From Promethearchaeota archaeon (GTDB lineage Archaea; Asgardarchaeota; Lokiarchaeia; Sigynarchaeales; SOKP01), in NCBI GenBank assembly GCA_019057775.1, contig JAHLWT010000086.1, forward strand, positions 1-44,476: a DNA stretch of 44,476 nt, given 5' to 3'. Position numbers and translations under genes: made by a program. The notes under the pieces are model-generated. The model saw only the letters and a program-made list of their open reading frames with translations, was not told the DNA's origin and searched no databases. Within the stretch, counting starts at the first letter, position 1, and every line of letters begins with the position of its first letter. This document shows, piece after piece, positions 1 to 8,790 of the stretch.

Positions 1-369
1 TGAAAGATGCGTTTCACGAAATTTGTAATAAATTCTTAATTCTAGACTCGTTATTAAATATTCATTTTTGTAAAGAAAAGATAATAAGAATTTTTATGAA
101 CATATATGAACCATATATTTAAAAATTCAATATTACAATGAATAGAATAACGGATTTTAAAAATCATATAAAACATATTATTGCGTATAAAAATGTTATA
201 GAACATGTAAAAAAATGAATATTAGATATTTATAGTTTAAATTATTGAACAATAATTAAAGTTTGAATTTGAGAAATTATTATAAACTAATTAAATTAGA
301 TCTAATCATTATATTTATAAAACCTATCATTATTAAATCGCAATACAAATCTACAAGGGAGAATTAAAA
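1..369. other. AT-rich region before the acyl-CoA dehydrogenase gene
   Basis: No convincing complete gene. One frame is open from the left edge (base 3) to a TAA at 120-122 on the plus strand, giving about 39 residues that could be the tail of a gene cut by the window edge; the evidence is only openness, so it is not called. The last part contains a TATA-like stretch (about 311-320) and a purine-rich GGGAG at 358-362 that serves the next gene. Confidence 0.4.
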
Positions 370-1617
370 TTGTTTGATTATATAATAAGTCAGGATGCTA
401 AAAATATAAAAGAGGAGGTACGAGCTTTTGTAAGGGATGATGTTCCTCACTCATTAATTAAGAAGATGGATAAAGAGGAAATTAACTATCCAAAAGAGTT
501 TTTAGAAAAGTTAGGAAACCATAATCTCATAGGACTGAGATTTCCAGTAGAGTTTGGGGGTCGAGGTTTGAATTGGGAGTGCGAAGTTGTAGCACTTGAA
601 GAGGTAGGCGTTTTAGGAAGCTCTTTGCCTTGTTTATATTCTCTTCCTATTATAACTGGAGAAGCTATGAATTTATTTGGTTCTGAAGATCAAAAATTAA
701 AGTATTTGAAGCCAATGTGTGAAGGAAAAAAGTACACAGCAGAAGCACTGACAGAGCCAAGAGGAGGTTCTGATTTTTTTGGCGCAACTTGTACTGCCGT
801 TAAAGAAGGTGACTTTTATATATTAAACGGTGAAAAAAGATTTGTTGTAGGGGCTGAGGGTGCTGATTTCTTTTTAGTTTACGCTAAAACAAATCTCGAT
901 CCAAATGCTGATCCTCGTTCAGCACTTAGTCTATTTATCGTTGATCGTAGTAAGGGTGTTGAAACGGAATATATATATGGTTTATTAGGGACTAGAGGTG
1001 GTGGTGCAGGAAGACTCAAATTTAAAGATGTTGAGGTTCCACAAGAAAATATTATTAGAGGTGAGGGGGAAGGAGGGAGAGTTTTTTATCAAATGATGGT
1101 CCCTGAGCGCCTCACAACCGCAGCTGGTTCATTAGGATCAGCAAGAACTTGTCTTCATATTGCTACTAAATATTCAACAAAAAGGAAGGCTTTTGGGCAA
1201 ACAATAAACAATTTCCAAGCGGTCAATTTTAAAATTGCTGATAGTATCACTCTATTAGATGCAGCGAGATCAATTGTATTAAATACAGCAAGGACAATTG
1301 ATGCCGGAGCCCCACCAGCTTTGCAACGAAGATTACTCACTGAATCCAAAAAGTTTTCCACAAAGGCTTGTTGGAAGATTGTTAATAATGCTATGCAAGT
1401 AATGGGAGGAATTGGTTACACGACGGTATATCCCATTGAAAGAATACTTCGTGATTCAAGACTTGGAGAAATTTGGACAGGAACCTCAGAAATAATGAGT
1501 TTAATCATCCAACATGAATACTATAAAGAATTGTTAAGTGGAAAATGGCTTGATCGAGATGTAGAAAAAGATGCTATTGATGCGGACCATGAGGAAGAAA
1601 AACATTATGGTCAATAG
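370..1617 (+). CDS. acyl-CoA dehydrogenase family protein
   Basis: FAD-dependent acyl-CoA dehydrogenase, expected to oxidise an acyl-CoA to its 2,3-enoyl-CoA in fatty-acid or branched-chain amino-acid breakdown. The 415 residues match the family length and order: N-terminal helical domain, central strand domain with TEPRGGSD (about 127-134), and C-terminal helical domain with KRKAFGQ and GGIGYT. The usual catalytic Glu before GT near the C-terminus is replaced (WTGTSEI). A Glu is instead present at residue 246 in PERLT, the place used by isovaleryl-CoA and long-chain enzymes, so activity is likely kept. The TTG start is chosen because GGGAG lies about 8 nt upstream and the protein begins at the right place. 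No thiolase, hydratase or ETF gene is adjacent, so the substrate is unknown. Confidence 0.93.
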   Translation: MFDYIISQDAKNIKEEVRAFVRDDVPHSLIKKMDKEEINYPKEFLEKLGNHNLIGLRFPVEFGGRGLNWECEVVALEEVGVLGSSLPCLYSLPIITGEAMNLFGSEDQKLKYLKPMCEGKKYTAEALTEPRGGSDFFGATCTAVKEGDFYILNGEKRFVVGAEGADFFLVYAKTNLDPNADPRSALSLFIVDRSKGVETEYIYGLLGTRGGGAGRLKFKDVEVPQENIIRGEGEGGRVFYQMMVPERLTTAAGSLGSARTCLHIATKYSTKRKAFGQTINNFQAVNFKIADSITLLDAARSIVLNTARTIDAGAPPALQRRLLTESKKFSTKACWKIVNNAMQVMGGIGYTTVYPIERILRDSRLGEIWTGTSEIMSLIIQHEYYKELLSGKWLDRDVEKDAIDADHEEEKHYGQ

Positions 1618-1661
1618 ATTTTAAGATTGAAAAATAGGACTTTCAATATTTTTTGTTATTA

Positions 1662-2813
1662 TTATTGTTTTGACAGATACCTTGTCTTTACGAGTAAATC
1701 GCGTAATTCCATTTTATCATTATCAGGAGTTATATATTTCTTTTTTATCCCTTCTGCTAATAGCACAGTTTTAATTTTATTCCCTTGGAGTGAAACCATA
1801 TTTCCAAATTTGCCTTCTATTACTAATTTCATTGCTGCTAAGCCAAATCTTAGCCCTAAAATACGATCAAAAGAATTAGGTGTTCCTGCTCTCATAGTAT
1901 GTCCAAGAATCACGCTTCTACATTCAAAATTAACGTCATTTTTATAAAACTCTTGTTTCAAATCGTCTCTCAAATTTAATTCATCAACAATAATTTGCGA
2001 CATATTTAATTTTGTGAGTAATGGGTTCCCGAATGTGTCTTTAGGTAATTTTTCTATAATTTCTTTTGAAATCGTCTTAAAATCTCGTTCTAATGATTCA
2101 AAACTAGGATATGCTCCTTCGGAAGTGGCGATTATATGATATTTATAACCAGCATTAACTCGTTGTCTTAAAACATCAACTACATCCTTTTCTAAATCAA
2201 ACGGAGTTTCCGGAATTAATATAATATCAGCTCCAGCTGATATTCCACTATACATAGTTAAAAAACCCGCATCTCTCCCCATAATTTCTACTACAAATAC
2301 TCTCTGATGTGAACGGGCAGTTGTTGTAAGGTTATCCATTGCGTTAGAGGCTAATTGTATAGCACTCCAGAACCCAAAAGTATAATGTGTTCCATTTAGA
2401 TCATTATCAATAGTTTTAGGACAACCTACTACTTTTGCATTGGAATATTTAAAAAGTTTATCTGCAACTCCTAAAGTATCGTCTCCTCCTATTACAATTA
2501 GAGCATCGATTCCCAATTCATCAAATTTCTTAGACAATTCTTTTGTTCTTTCTTCGATTGAATTTACCCCCTTAAATGGATTAGTTCTGCTTGTATATAA
2601 GATAGTTCCACCAACAGTATGTAAATCATCGTGTTCTGCAATATCAAGTGGAATTGTTTTATTTTCCAAAAATCCTTTCCATCCTTTCAATATTCCTACG
2701 CATTGTATCCCTACATCATATGCTTTCAGCATAATACCATATAAAACTGAATTTAATCCAGGACAATCGCCTCCTCCAGTTAAAATCCCTACTTTATTTA
2801 TTTGATTTTCCAT
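1662..2813 (-). CDS. pfkA: 6-phosphofructokinase, probably pyrophosphate-dependent
   Basis: PfkA-family phosphofructokinase that phosphorylates fructose 6-phosphate at C1, in glycolysis or, with pyrophosphate, reversibly. Visible motifs are the N-terminal GGGDCPGLN (13-21), GGDD (109-112) and PKTIDND (132-138). In E. coli ATP enzymes the positions equal to Asp111/112 and Lys133 are glycines; Asp and Lys there are the known signature of PPi-dependent enzymes, so PPi use is inferred. The 383 residues are near the length of the longer PfkA relatives. It ends 44 nt from the convergent acyl-CoA dehydrogenase gene and stands alone. Many archaea use ADP-dependent kinases instead, so a PfkA-type enzyme is notable. 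The family call is firm; the phosphoryl donor is predicted from two residues. Confidence 0.93.
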   Translation of the reverse strand: MENQINKVGILTGGGDCPGLNSVLYGIMLKAYDVGIQCVGILKGWKGFLENKTIPLDIAEHDDLHTVGGTILYTSRTNPFKGVNSIEERTKELSKKFDELGIDALIVIGGDDTLGVADKLFKYSNAKVVGCPKTIDNDLNGTHYTFGFWSAIQLASNAMDNLTTTARSHQRVFVVEIMGRDAGFLTMYSGISAGADIILIPETPFDLEKDVVDVLRQRVNAGYKYHIIATSEGAYPSFESLERDFKTISKEIIEKLPKDTFGNPLLTKLNMSQIIVDELNLRDDLKQEFYKNDVNFECRSVILGHTMRAGTPNSFDRILGLRFGLAAMKLVIEGKFGNMVSLQGNKIKTVLLAEGIKKKYITPDNDKMELRDLLVKTRYLSKQ

Positions 2814-2891
2814 TTATCCTCACATCATTGACAATTTCATGTTATATTATTGGCATTTTATAATAAAAAATTATGATTATTATATTTTATT

Positions 2892-3458
2892 TTATTGTTC
2901 ACATTTCTTAATTTTCTTGAAAGTATATTTCGTTTTATCTTGGGGGATTATATAACTACCTCCTTCTGTATCAGTTATTTTTAAAGTGAACTTAAACTTT
3001 CCTTCGATTGCCTTTTTTAAATTTTTTAAAATTTCATCAATCTCTTTAACTTCTGGATGATCATCTTCTAAACTTTTTCTGTATATTAATACAGCACTCT
3101 CAAACCTTAAAAGAACACCTTCTATGTTTGTATAGTAAAAATCTGCTCTGGGACCAGGTTCTACAATTAATTCCAATTCGGGTATTTCTAATTTTCCTAC
3201 TGGAGAACGGTATATTTTTGATTTAAGATCCTCTTCATTGGATATAGTTAGAGTCATAATTCCGGGCTTCCTATTAGTTGTTAAAGGAATGACATCATTT
3301 TTTTTAAAATTGCATTTATTACATTCAAATTTTAATATTAACATTTTATCTCCATCGCTGAGATCATAAATTGTTTTAATAATACTAATTTCTCCCTTAT
3401 CACATGAAGGACATTTAAAGGAATAAATTAATTCGCTATTTCTTTTTGTTTCGGACAT
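2892..3458 (-). CDS. ZPR1-type zinc finger protein (archaeal)
   Basis: A 188-residue archaeal ZPR1-domain protein. It has one zinc finger, CPSC near residue 17 and CNKC near residue 46, followed by the beta-rich ZPR1 domain with the family-like segment beginning RSPVGKLEIPELEL. Eukaryotic ZPR1 has two such modules and acts as a chaperone for elongation factor eEF1A; archaeal single-module members are common and presumed related, but their function is not established. The gene is transcribed away from the 2-oxoacid oxidoreductase operon, with a 235-nt spacer between. The start ATG at 3458 precedes the zinc finger by a plausible 16 residues. The identification rests on the Cys pattern and the following ZPR1 core. 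Confidence 0.88.
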   Translation of the reverse strand: MSETKRNSELIYSFKCPSCDKGEISIIKTIYDLSDGDKMLILKFECNKCNFKKNDVIPLTTNRKPGIMTLTISNEEDLKSKIYRSPVGKLEIPELELIVEPGPRADFYYTNIEGVLLRFESAVLIYRKSLEDDHPEVKEIDEILKNLKKAIEGKFKFTLKITDTEGGSYIIPQDKTKYTFKKIKKCEQ

Positions 3459-3656
3459 ATTAATGAGTAATAACTTGCTTTGTTCTGAAGACTAATAATT
3501 TTCTTTGAAAATTTTTTAAAACTAATTTAAAAGTGCATCCAATTGAAAATCTATTAATTAATATAATCATTATTATTTTAAACTCTACACTATTGATTAA
3601 TATTGCAGTTATAATACTTAAATCAATAGTGCTTTTGTCCATTGTATTCTTAATAG

Positions 3657-3667
3657 ATATATAAAAA
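3657..3667 (+). promoter_or_regulatory. TATA-like box of the 2-oxoacid:ferredoxin oxidoreductase operon
   Basis: ATATATAAAAA is centred about 32 nt upstream of the porG ATG at 3694. Archaeal TATA boxes lie about 26 nt before the transcription start, so the transcript would begin within a few bases of the ATG. AGGTGA abuts the ATG too closely to work as a ribosome site, which also suggests a leaderless message. Confidence 0.5.
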
Positions 3668-3693
3668 CAGTTGAAATATCGAAAATTAGGTGA

Positions 3694-4278
3694 ATGAATT
3701 TGTCAGACGAGGAAAAAATTGTGGAAATATCAATGCATTGCAGGGGTGGTCAAACATGTATAACTGCTAGTCAGTTATTAGCAAAAATGGCATTTGAGAA
3801 AGGATTCAAGGATACAATAGCAATTCCAATCATTGGGGCGGAGAGGAGAGGGGCTCCTATACAAGCCTTCACAAAAGTTTCAAAATCTAGGTCCATTAAA
3901 ACTTACGACAGTGTAGTGAATCCGGATTATATCTTAATGTTTGATACTTCATTACTTGAAATACCAAAAATAAGAGAAACTATTAAAACAGGTGTAAATC
4001 TCATAATAAATAGCCCAAATCCTATAAATGTAGAAGGCCTTCCCGAAGATATTGGAATTTTTATTGTTGATGCCACAGGAATATGCATCAAAAGGAATTT
4101 CATGCATTCCAGCGGTCCAATCTTAAATATTCCAATGCTTGGTGCTTTTGGGAAAATAACTGGATATTACGATCTTGAAATAATGAAAAAAGTAATAAAA
4201 AAGGAATTTGGCGAAAAGAAATTAGAAAAAAATATGAGCGTAGCTAAAGAAGCCTATTATTCAGTAAAGGAGATTTAA
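3694..4278 (+). CDS. porG: 2-oxoacid:ferredoxin oxidoreductase, gamma subunit
   Basis: Gamma subunit of a pyruvate/2-oxoisovalerate-type ferredoxin oxidoreductase, which decarboxylates a 2-oxoacid to acyl-CoA and reduces ferredoxin. The 194 residues show the family start HCRGGQTCITA (about 11-21) and ERRGAPIQAF (about 50-59), followed by a PDYILMFD segment. It is the first gene of a tight gamma-delta-alpha-beta operon (3694-6822), the order found for pyruvate and valine-type enzymes. The gene names follow the pyruvate enzyme by convention; the sequence does not decide between pyruvate and branched-chain 2-oxoacids. It is separated by 2 nt from the next gene. Confidence 0.9.
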   Translation: MNLSDEEKIVEISMHCRGGQTCITASQLLAKMAFEKGFKDTIAIPIIGAERRGAPIQAFTKVSKSRSIKTYDSVVNPDYILMFDTSLLEIPKIRETIKTGVNLIINSPNPINVEGLPEDIGIFIVDATGICIKRNFMHSSGPILNIPMLGAFGKITGYYDLEIMKKVIKKEFGEKKLEKNMSVAKEAYYSVKEI

Positions 4279-4280
4279 AT

Positions 4281-4628
4281 ATGACTGATTCAGACAAGTG
4301 GAAGAAAATTAACAAATCTGTAAAAGAACGCCCTAAAGTTCAAGAATATAAAAATTGGAAGGAACTCCCACCTATTCCAATTTCATTACCGATCGAGGGA
4401 AGTATGGGCACTACAGGGGATTGGAGAACTTTTCGACCAATAATTAGTGATGGATGTAATCAATGTGGGATGTGTTGGATGTATTGTCCAGAAGGAGTAA
4501 TAACCAGAATGGAAGACGGATCGTTTAAAATTGATTTAAAATATTGTAAAGGATGCGGAATATGTGCAAAAGAATGTCCTTCTAATAGTATAGAAATGGT
4601 AAGAGAGAGTGAAATAAAGGATGGTTGA
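4281..4628 (+). CDS. porD: 2-oxoacid:ferredoxin oxidoreductase, delta (ferredoxin-like) subunit
   Basis: A 115-residue electron-transfer subunit with two [4Fe-4S] cluster motifs, CNQCGMCWMYCP (about 57-68) and CKGCGICAKECP (about 88-99). It carries electrons from the TPP/cluster centre of the beta subunit towards free ferredoxin. The N-terminal half, rich in Pro, Trp and Lys with a GDWRTFRP segment, is the usual leader of PorD/VorD proteins. The stop overlaps the alpha-subunit start by 8 nt, suggesting translational coupling. Confidence 0.93.
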   Translation: MTDSDKWKKINKSVKERPKVQEYKNWKELPPIPISLPIEGSMGTTGDWRTFRPIISDGCNQCGMCWMYCPEGVITRMEDGSFKIDLKYCKGCGICAKECPSNSIEMVRESEIKDG

Positions 4629-5877
4629 ATCCCAAGAAGATTTTGTTCAAAAGAAAGAAACCATAATTATGAAAGGAAATGTTGCTGCAGCATATGCAGC
4701 AAAATCTGCTAGAGTCCAAGTAATAGGTGCTTATCCAATTACGCCGCAAACAACAGTTGTTGAAAAATTATCTGAATTTGTTGATAATGGTGATATGCCA
4801 GGAACTCAATATATAAAAGTTGAGTCCGAACATAGCGTTTTTGCTGCTGTAATTGGAGCCAGTAAGGTAGGTACGCGAACCTTTACTGCTACTGCAGGAC
4901 AAGGAATTTTTTATGCCCATGAGATGATTCACTGGGCTGCTGGAGCAAGGCTTCCGATAGTAGTTTCAATTGCTTCGCGTGGTGTGGCTCCACCTTGGAA
5001 TATTTGGGCAGATTTTACTGATGTATTAAGTCAACGAGATACAGGATGGTTGAGCTCTTTTTGTGCAACACACCAAGAAATTTATGATGAAATTTTAATG
5101 TCATACAAAGTTTGCGAAGATCATGATATATTACTTCCAAAATTTATTGCTTATGGCGGTTTCATTCTTTCTCATACTTCGAAGCCAGTAATTCTTGAAG
5201 AACAACACCTTGTTGATAAATTTTTACCTCCCCTACCAAGTGAAGAAGGTTGGCCTCATATATGGATGGATCCAAAAAGGCCAATGATGTTTGGTAATTT
5301 AATCATGCCTTCTGGGTTCTATTATGAATTTAGAATGAAATTACATGATGCTTTTATCAGAGCTAAAGAAAAAATTAAAAGTGTTGCTAAGGAGTTTGAG
5401 AGTACTTTTGGTAGAAATTATGGAAATGGATTAATTCAAGAATATAAGATGAATGATGCCGAAGTAGGAGTTATAATCTATGGAGATCTAGCTTTACAAA
5501 TGGAACAAGCGGTTGATGATTTAAGAGAAGAAGGGTATAAAGTTGGTATGATTAAGCTTCGACATTTCAGACCATTTCCCACAGAAGATATTGTTGAGGT
5601 TGCTAAAAAAGTGAAATTACTTGGGGTTATTGATAGAGCTACAGCATTTGGGTCTCAAACTGGAGGTCCTGTAAGTTGTGAGGTCAAATCTGCTTTACAT
5701 AATACCCAAGGAACAGCAAACATATTACCAATAATAAATGGATTAGGCGGAAGAGAAGTCACCCTCGACCAACAGAAGAATCAACTAAAAATGTTAGTAA
5801 AATTATATGAAACTGGAGAAATTCCAAAAGATGTAATTCACGGAACTCTTTGGGATGGATTATTAGAGGTTGAATAA
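4621..5877 (+). CDS. porA: 2-oxoacid:ferredoxin oxidoreductase, alpha subunit
   Basis: Alpha subunit (418 residues) of the 2-oxoacid:ferredoxin oxidoreductase. The N-terminal pyrimidine-binding domain has YPITPQT (about 39-45), ESEHS and TATAGQG; the C-terminal domain has the transketolase-C-like segment KLRHFRPFP and GSQTGGP. With the beta subunit it forms the thiamine-diphosphate active site. The RGVAPPWNIW stretch resembles pyruvate and oxoisovalerate enzymes more than 2-oxoglutarate ones, but this is a judgement by eye. The ATG at 4621 overlaps porD by 8 nt; AAAGG just upstream fits a ribosome site. The beta gene follows after 3 nt. Confidence 0.92.
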   Translation: MVESQEDFVQKKETIIMKGNVAAAYAAKSARVQVIGAYPITPQTTVVEKLSEFVDNGDMPGTQYIKVESEHSVFAAVIGASKVGTRTFTATAGQGIFYAHEMIHWAAGARLPIVVSIASRGVAPPWNIWADFTDVLSQRDTGWLSSFCATHQEIYDEILMSYKVCEDHDILLPKFIAYGGFILSHTSKPVILEEQHLVDKFLPPLPSEEGWPHIWMDPKRPMMFGNLIMPSGFYYEFRMKLHDAFIRAKEKIKSVAKEFESTFGRNYGNGLIQEYKMNDAEVGVIIYGDLALQMEQAVDDLREEGYKVGMIKLRHFRPFPTEDIVEVAKKVKLLGVIDRATAFGSQTGGPVSCEVKSALHNTQGTANILPIINGLGGREVTLDQQKNQLKMLVKLYETGEIPKDVIHGTLWDGLLEVE

Positions 5878-5880
5878 ATA

Positions 5881-6822
5881 ATGGTTAAATTAAAAGACGC
5901 TTTAGAGTCTTGTCAGGAAGAATACTTTCTTCCCGGAAACTCCTGTTGTGCAGGATGTGGTTTAGAAATTGCACTCAGATGGGCAATGAAGGCATTAGGT
6001 CATAAAACTGCACTAGTAACGCCGGCTTCCTGTTTAAATGTAGTTGTAGGATTATGGCCAAAGGCGGCACCAAATTTTCCGTTTACGAATATGGCTTTTG
6101 CTGCCGGAGCAGCAGCAGCGACTGGTATGTCGGCAGCTTTTAAAGCTAAAAATTATAGATTCCCAGGAAAGGGTTGGGATGAGATAACGACAATTACCTT
6201 CGCTGGAGATGGAGGAACTGCAGATATCGGAATTCAAGGCTTAAGTGGAGCAGCAGAAAGAAATTCTGATCAAATTTATGTGTGTTATGACAACGAAGCA
6301 TATATGAATACAGGAATCCAACGGTCTTCTAGTACACCTCACGGGGCTATAACTACAACAACAACACTAGGAAAAGAAAGATATAAGAAAAACCTCCCCG
6401 CAATTATGGCAGCACATGGAATACCTTATGTTGCTACTTGTAGTATAAGCGAACCTCTCGATCTTTATGATAAGTTTAAGAAGGCAAAATCAATTAAAGG
6501 GTGCAGATATATTCATATTTTAGCTCCTTGTCCTCCTGGTTGGGGTTATCAAAGTGAAGATTCAATTGATCTGGCTCGTTTAGCTGTAAAATCTGGTTCT
6601 TGGATATTATATGAAGTTGAGAATGGAATTATGAAACTTTCAAAAAAGAGTAAAATTCTGTTGGATCCAACAAAAAGAATTCCCTTAATTGATTATCTTT
6701 CAAAACAAAAAAGATTTTCAAAAATATCTGAAAAAGATTTAATTGAGCTTCAAGAAAGGATAGATAAGAATTGGCACCAAATAAATCTTGAATTAAAGTG
6801 TCAAGAGAATTATGGCAAATAA
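5881..6822 (+). CDS. porB: 2-oxoacid:ferredoxin oxidoreductase, beta subunit
   Basis: Beta subunit (313 residues) that binds thiamine diphosphate and one [4Fe-4S] cluster. The N-terminal CCAGCG (about 21-26) and a later APCPPGW segment supply cluster cysteines. The TPP-binding motif runs from GDGGTADIG (about 109-117) to the conserved YDNEAYMNTG (about 137-146). It is the last gene of the gamma-delta-alpha-beta operon. Acetyl-CoA or branched acyl-CoA and reduced ferredoxin would be the products, linking to anaerobic carbon metabolism. The downstream Sua5 gene begins 57 nt later and may be cotranscribed, although their functions are unrelated. Confidence 0.92.
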   Translation: MVKLKDALESCQEEYFLPGNSCCAGCGLEIALRWAMKALGHKTALVTPASCLNVVVGLWPKAAPNFPFTNMAFAAGAAAATGMSAAFKAKNYRFPGKGWDEITTITFAGDGGTADIGIQGLSGAAERNSDQIYVCYDNEAYMNTGIQRSSSTPHGAITTTTTLGKERYKKNLPAIMAAHGIPYVATCSISEPLDLYDKFKKAKSIKGCRYIHILAPCPPGWGYQSEDSIDLARLAVKSGSWILYEVENGIMKLSKKSKILLDPTKRIPLIDYLSKQKRFSKISEKDLIELQERIDKNWHQINLELKCQENYGK

Positions 6823-6879
6823 TCTTTATATTTCAAAATTACTCATTTTTAATTATTAGTTTAATTTATTAGGATTGAA

Positions 6880-7575
6880 ATGGGATTTTTAATAAAAGTT
6901 GCAGGGAAAGAGCTAAAAGATATCGATTTATACTTGAAGATAGCGGCTGAAAATATTTTAGAAGGAAAGCTAATTGCTTTCCCTACTGATTCCGTTTATG
7001 GGATTGGGGGTGATCCTCAAAACCTAGATGTAATTAATAGAATTTATGACATTAAATTTCGTGATAAAAAAAAAGGTTTTTTATTATTAATCTCTGATTA
7101 TGAAGAGGCTTTAAAAATCGCAGAATTTAATGATATTGCTAAAAAACTTGCAAAAAAATATTGGCCTGGCCAATTAACACTTATCTTAAAAAAAAGAGAA
7201 CCAAGCAGTATCCTCCCTGAAGTTACAGCATTTCGAAATACTATTGGTCTTCGTGTTCCTGAAAATGAAATAATTTTGAAAATCTTAAAATTAATAAAAG
7301 AACAAGGGCATTTCCCATGCATGATTGGAACATCTGCTAATTATAGTGGAGAGCCTCCATCTATTAGTGGAGAAGGAGTTGCAAAAAGATTTTTAAGCCC
7401 AATAGACTTAATTATTGATGGAGGAAAATCAAAGTCGCGTTTACCAACTACCATTGTTGATTGTACCACCCCAGAGATACAATTTTTACGTATAGGGGTG
7501 ATTTCAAAAGAAGAAATTTTAGAATATTTAACACTTAATCACATACAAATTGATAAGGCTGAAATTGATGAATGA
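6880..7575 (+). CDS. sua5: threonylcarbamoyl-AMP synthase (Sua5/YrdC family)
   Basis: YrdC/Sua5 enzyme that makes threonylcarbamoyl-AMP from threonine, bicarbonate and ATP, the first step of t6A modification at position 37 of ANN-decoding tRNAs. Motifs are FPTDSVYGIGGD (about 34-45), KFRDKKKG, a TIGLRVP segment and GTSANYSGEPP (about 149-159). At 231 residues it is longer than YrdC (about 190) and shorter than two-domain Sua5 (about 340), so only the catalytic domain plus a short tail is present. The next step needs KEOPS; two KEOPS subunits, Cgi121 and Pcc1, are encoded just downstream on the other strand. It overlaps the next gene by 8 nt. Confidence 0.92.
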   Translation: MGFLIKVAGKELKDIDLYLKIAAENILEGKLIAFPTDSVYGIGGDPQNLDVINRIYDIKFRDKKKGFLLLISDYEEALKIAEFNDIAKKLAKKYWPGQLTLILKKREPSSILPEVTAFRNTIGLRVPENEIILKILKLIKEQGHFPCMIGTSANYSGEPPSISGEGVAKRFLSPIDLIIDGGKSKSRLPTTIVDCTTPEIQFLRIGVISKEEILEYLTLNHIQIDKAEIDE

Positions 7576-8083
7576 TTTTAATCTCCTCTTTTCAACTTCA
7601 AGATATAATGAAAAGAATGCAATAGCGGAACTTTGGTTTGCTTTATTAATGTGTGGGGATGCGTATCCTATTATATCACGTACTCAATTTCCAGGATTGA
7701 TTAAAGTATTAACAAATTTGAAGGCAAAAGGTTTTATTTCAGATCTTAAAAAAATTTTAAATCAAAATCCTAAATTTTTTAACTTCGTTTTAAAAATTCT
7801 TCCAGTAGATTATACCTGCGAAACAAATACAAATGTAATAAATTCCAATATTCAAGAACATTATCGAACTTTCATTAGTAATGAAGATTCTTTTAAAATT
7901 ATTTTAAAACGTAGAAAAAATGAAAATATTGATCGAGATAGTTTTATAGAAATAATTGCTAAAGACATCAATAACACAGTTAACCTAGAAAATCCAGATA
8001 AAGTAATTAGGATAGAAGTTTTAGGAAAAGTATGTGGTATTTCGTTTTTACAACAAGAAGAAATTCTTAAGATTAAAAATTAA
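7568..8083 (+). CDS. THUMP-domain protein, Tan1-like tRNA acetylation factor
   Basis: A small THUMP protein like archaeal Tan1 homologues (COG1818-type). Eukaryotic Tan1/THUMPD1 presents tRNA to the acetyltransferase Kre33/NAT10 for N4-acetylcytidine formation. Visible are the N-terminal NLLFSTSRYNEKNA segment and the THUMP core with DSFKIILKRR, DINNTVNLENPD and IRIEVLGKVCGIS. I start at the ATG at 7568 because the protein then begins MNDFNLLFSTSR, as relatives do, and overlaps the Sua5 stop by 8 nt; an upstream ATG at 7550 would add six residues. No acetyltransferase gene is in the window. It converges with the Cgi121 gene, 20 nt away. Confidence 0.8.
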   Translation: MNDFNLLFSTSRYNEKNAIAELWFALLMCGDAYPIISRTQFPGLIKVLTNLKAKGFISDLKKILNQNPKFFNFVLKILPVDYTCETNTNVINSNIQEHYRTFISNEDSFKIILKRRKNENIDRDSFIEIIAKDINNTVNLENPDKVIRIEVLGKVCGISFLQQEEILKIKN

Positions 8084-8103
8084 AATATCCACTCCATAGA
8101 ATT

Positions 8104-8790
8104 CTAAATATTCGCTATTGATAAAAGCACCATTCTTTCACAAATTAAATCGAAAAGAGCTGAAAATTTAGAATTTAAGTGAGAAGTTCCACATTTGGAA
8201 TCTTTCCCATAAGAATTTAATATGCATGTAATTTGCTCCTCAGATATTTCATAAAACTCTTGAATTAAATTAATTTTTTCATAGGAAACATTATTTATTG
8301 TCAGTTCCTTTTCTTTAGCTTTTAAAACCTTTAATAATTCATTATTTAATTTATGCAAATTATTAGTTGAGGATATTATGCAGTATAATAAATTCCCTTT
8401 CCTTATATCAGAATATTCTATTCCAAGCGCTTGAATACTTTTACTAATTTGACGATTAGTTGATAAATACAATAAGAGTTCAATTTCTTTTTTATTTGAG
8501 ATATTTTTATGGTTGAAAAATGCTTTTTGTAAATAGTAACAGGCTAAAAAGATATGATCTTGATTTAAAATATATATTTCTTTAAAAAACTGGACAATAG
8601 AATTAGTATATCGACTTTGGAGCTCACTAATTGTTTTAAAAAACAAATCTAACGTTTCTTTTTCATCAATTACCCCTTGAGTTTGAAAGATATAATCTGA
8701 ATCAAATTCAACTTGGTTTATCCCAACAAAATAATTTAAATTAATCTCCTCAATTTTAAATTCTTTCACAATCAAACAGGAAAGCTCCAC
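8104..8790 (-). CDS. cgi121: KEOPS complex subunit Cgi121
   Basis: Cgi121 (TPRKB) subunit of the KEOPS complex, which transfers threonylcarbamoyl to A37 of tRNA; Cgi121 binds Bud32 and the tRNA 3' end. The diagnostic stretch is a helix with AFFNHKNISN, then EIELLLYLSTNRQISKSI and a following QALGI. The first 150 or so residues cover the family; the roughly 60-residue C-terminal extension (to 228) is not part of the usual fold. The start is a GTG at 8790 overlapping the EcfT stop by 19 nt; a GTG at 8769 giving VKEFKIEE is equally plausible. It is the last gene of a minus-strand run that also holds Pcc1. Kae1 and Bud32 are not in the window. Confidence 0.82.
   Translation of the reverse strand: MELSCLIVKEFKIEEINLNYFVGINQVEFDSDYIFQTQGVIDEKETLDLFFKTISELQSRYTNSIVQFFKEIYILNQDHIFLACYYLQKAFFNHKNISNKKEIELLLYLSTNRQISKSIQALGIEYSDIRKGNLLYCIISSTNNLHKLNNELLKVLKAKEKELTINNVSYEKINLIQEFYEISEEQITCILNSYGKDSKCGTSHLNSKFSALFDLICERMVLLSIANI

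Noticed and set aside
1627..1947. plus-strand frame over the phosphofructokinase gene
   Set aside because: It is the complementary frame of a conserved gene with clear motifs.
3460..3642. minus-strand frame of 60 codons upstream of the oxidoreductase operon
   Set aside because: Hydrophobic A/T-driven frame without a ribosome site, lying in the promoter spacer.
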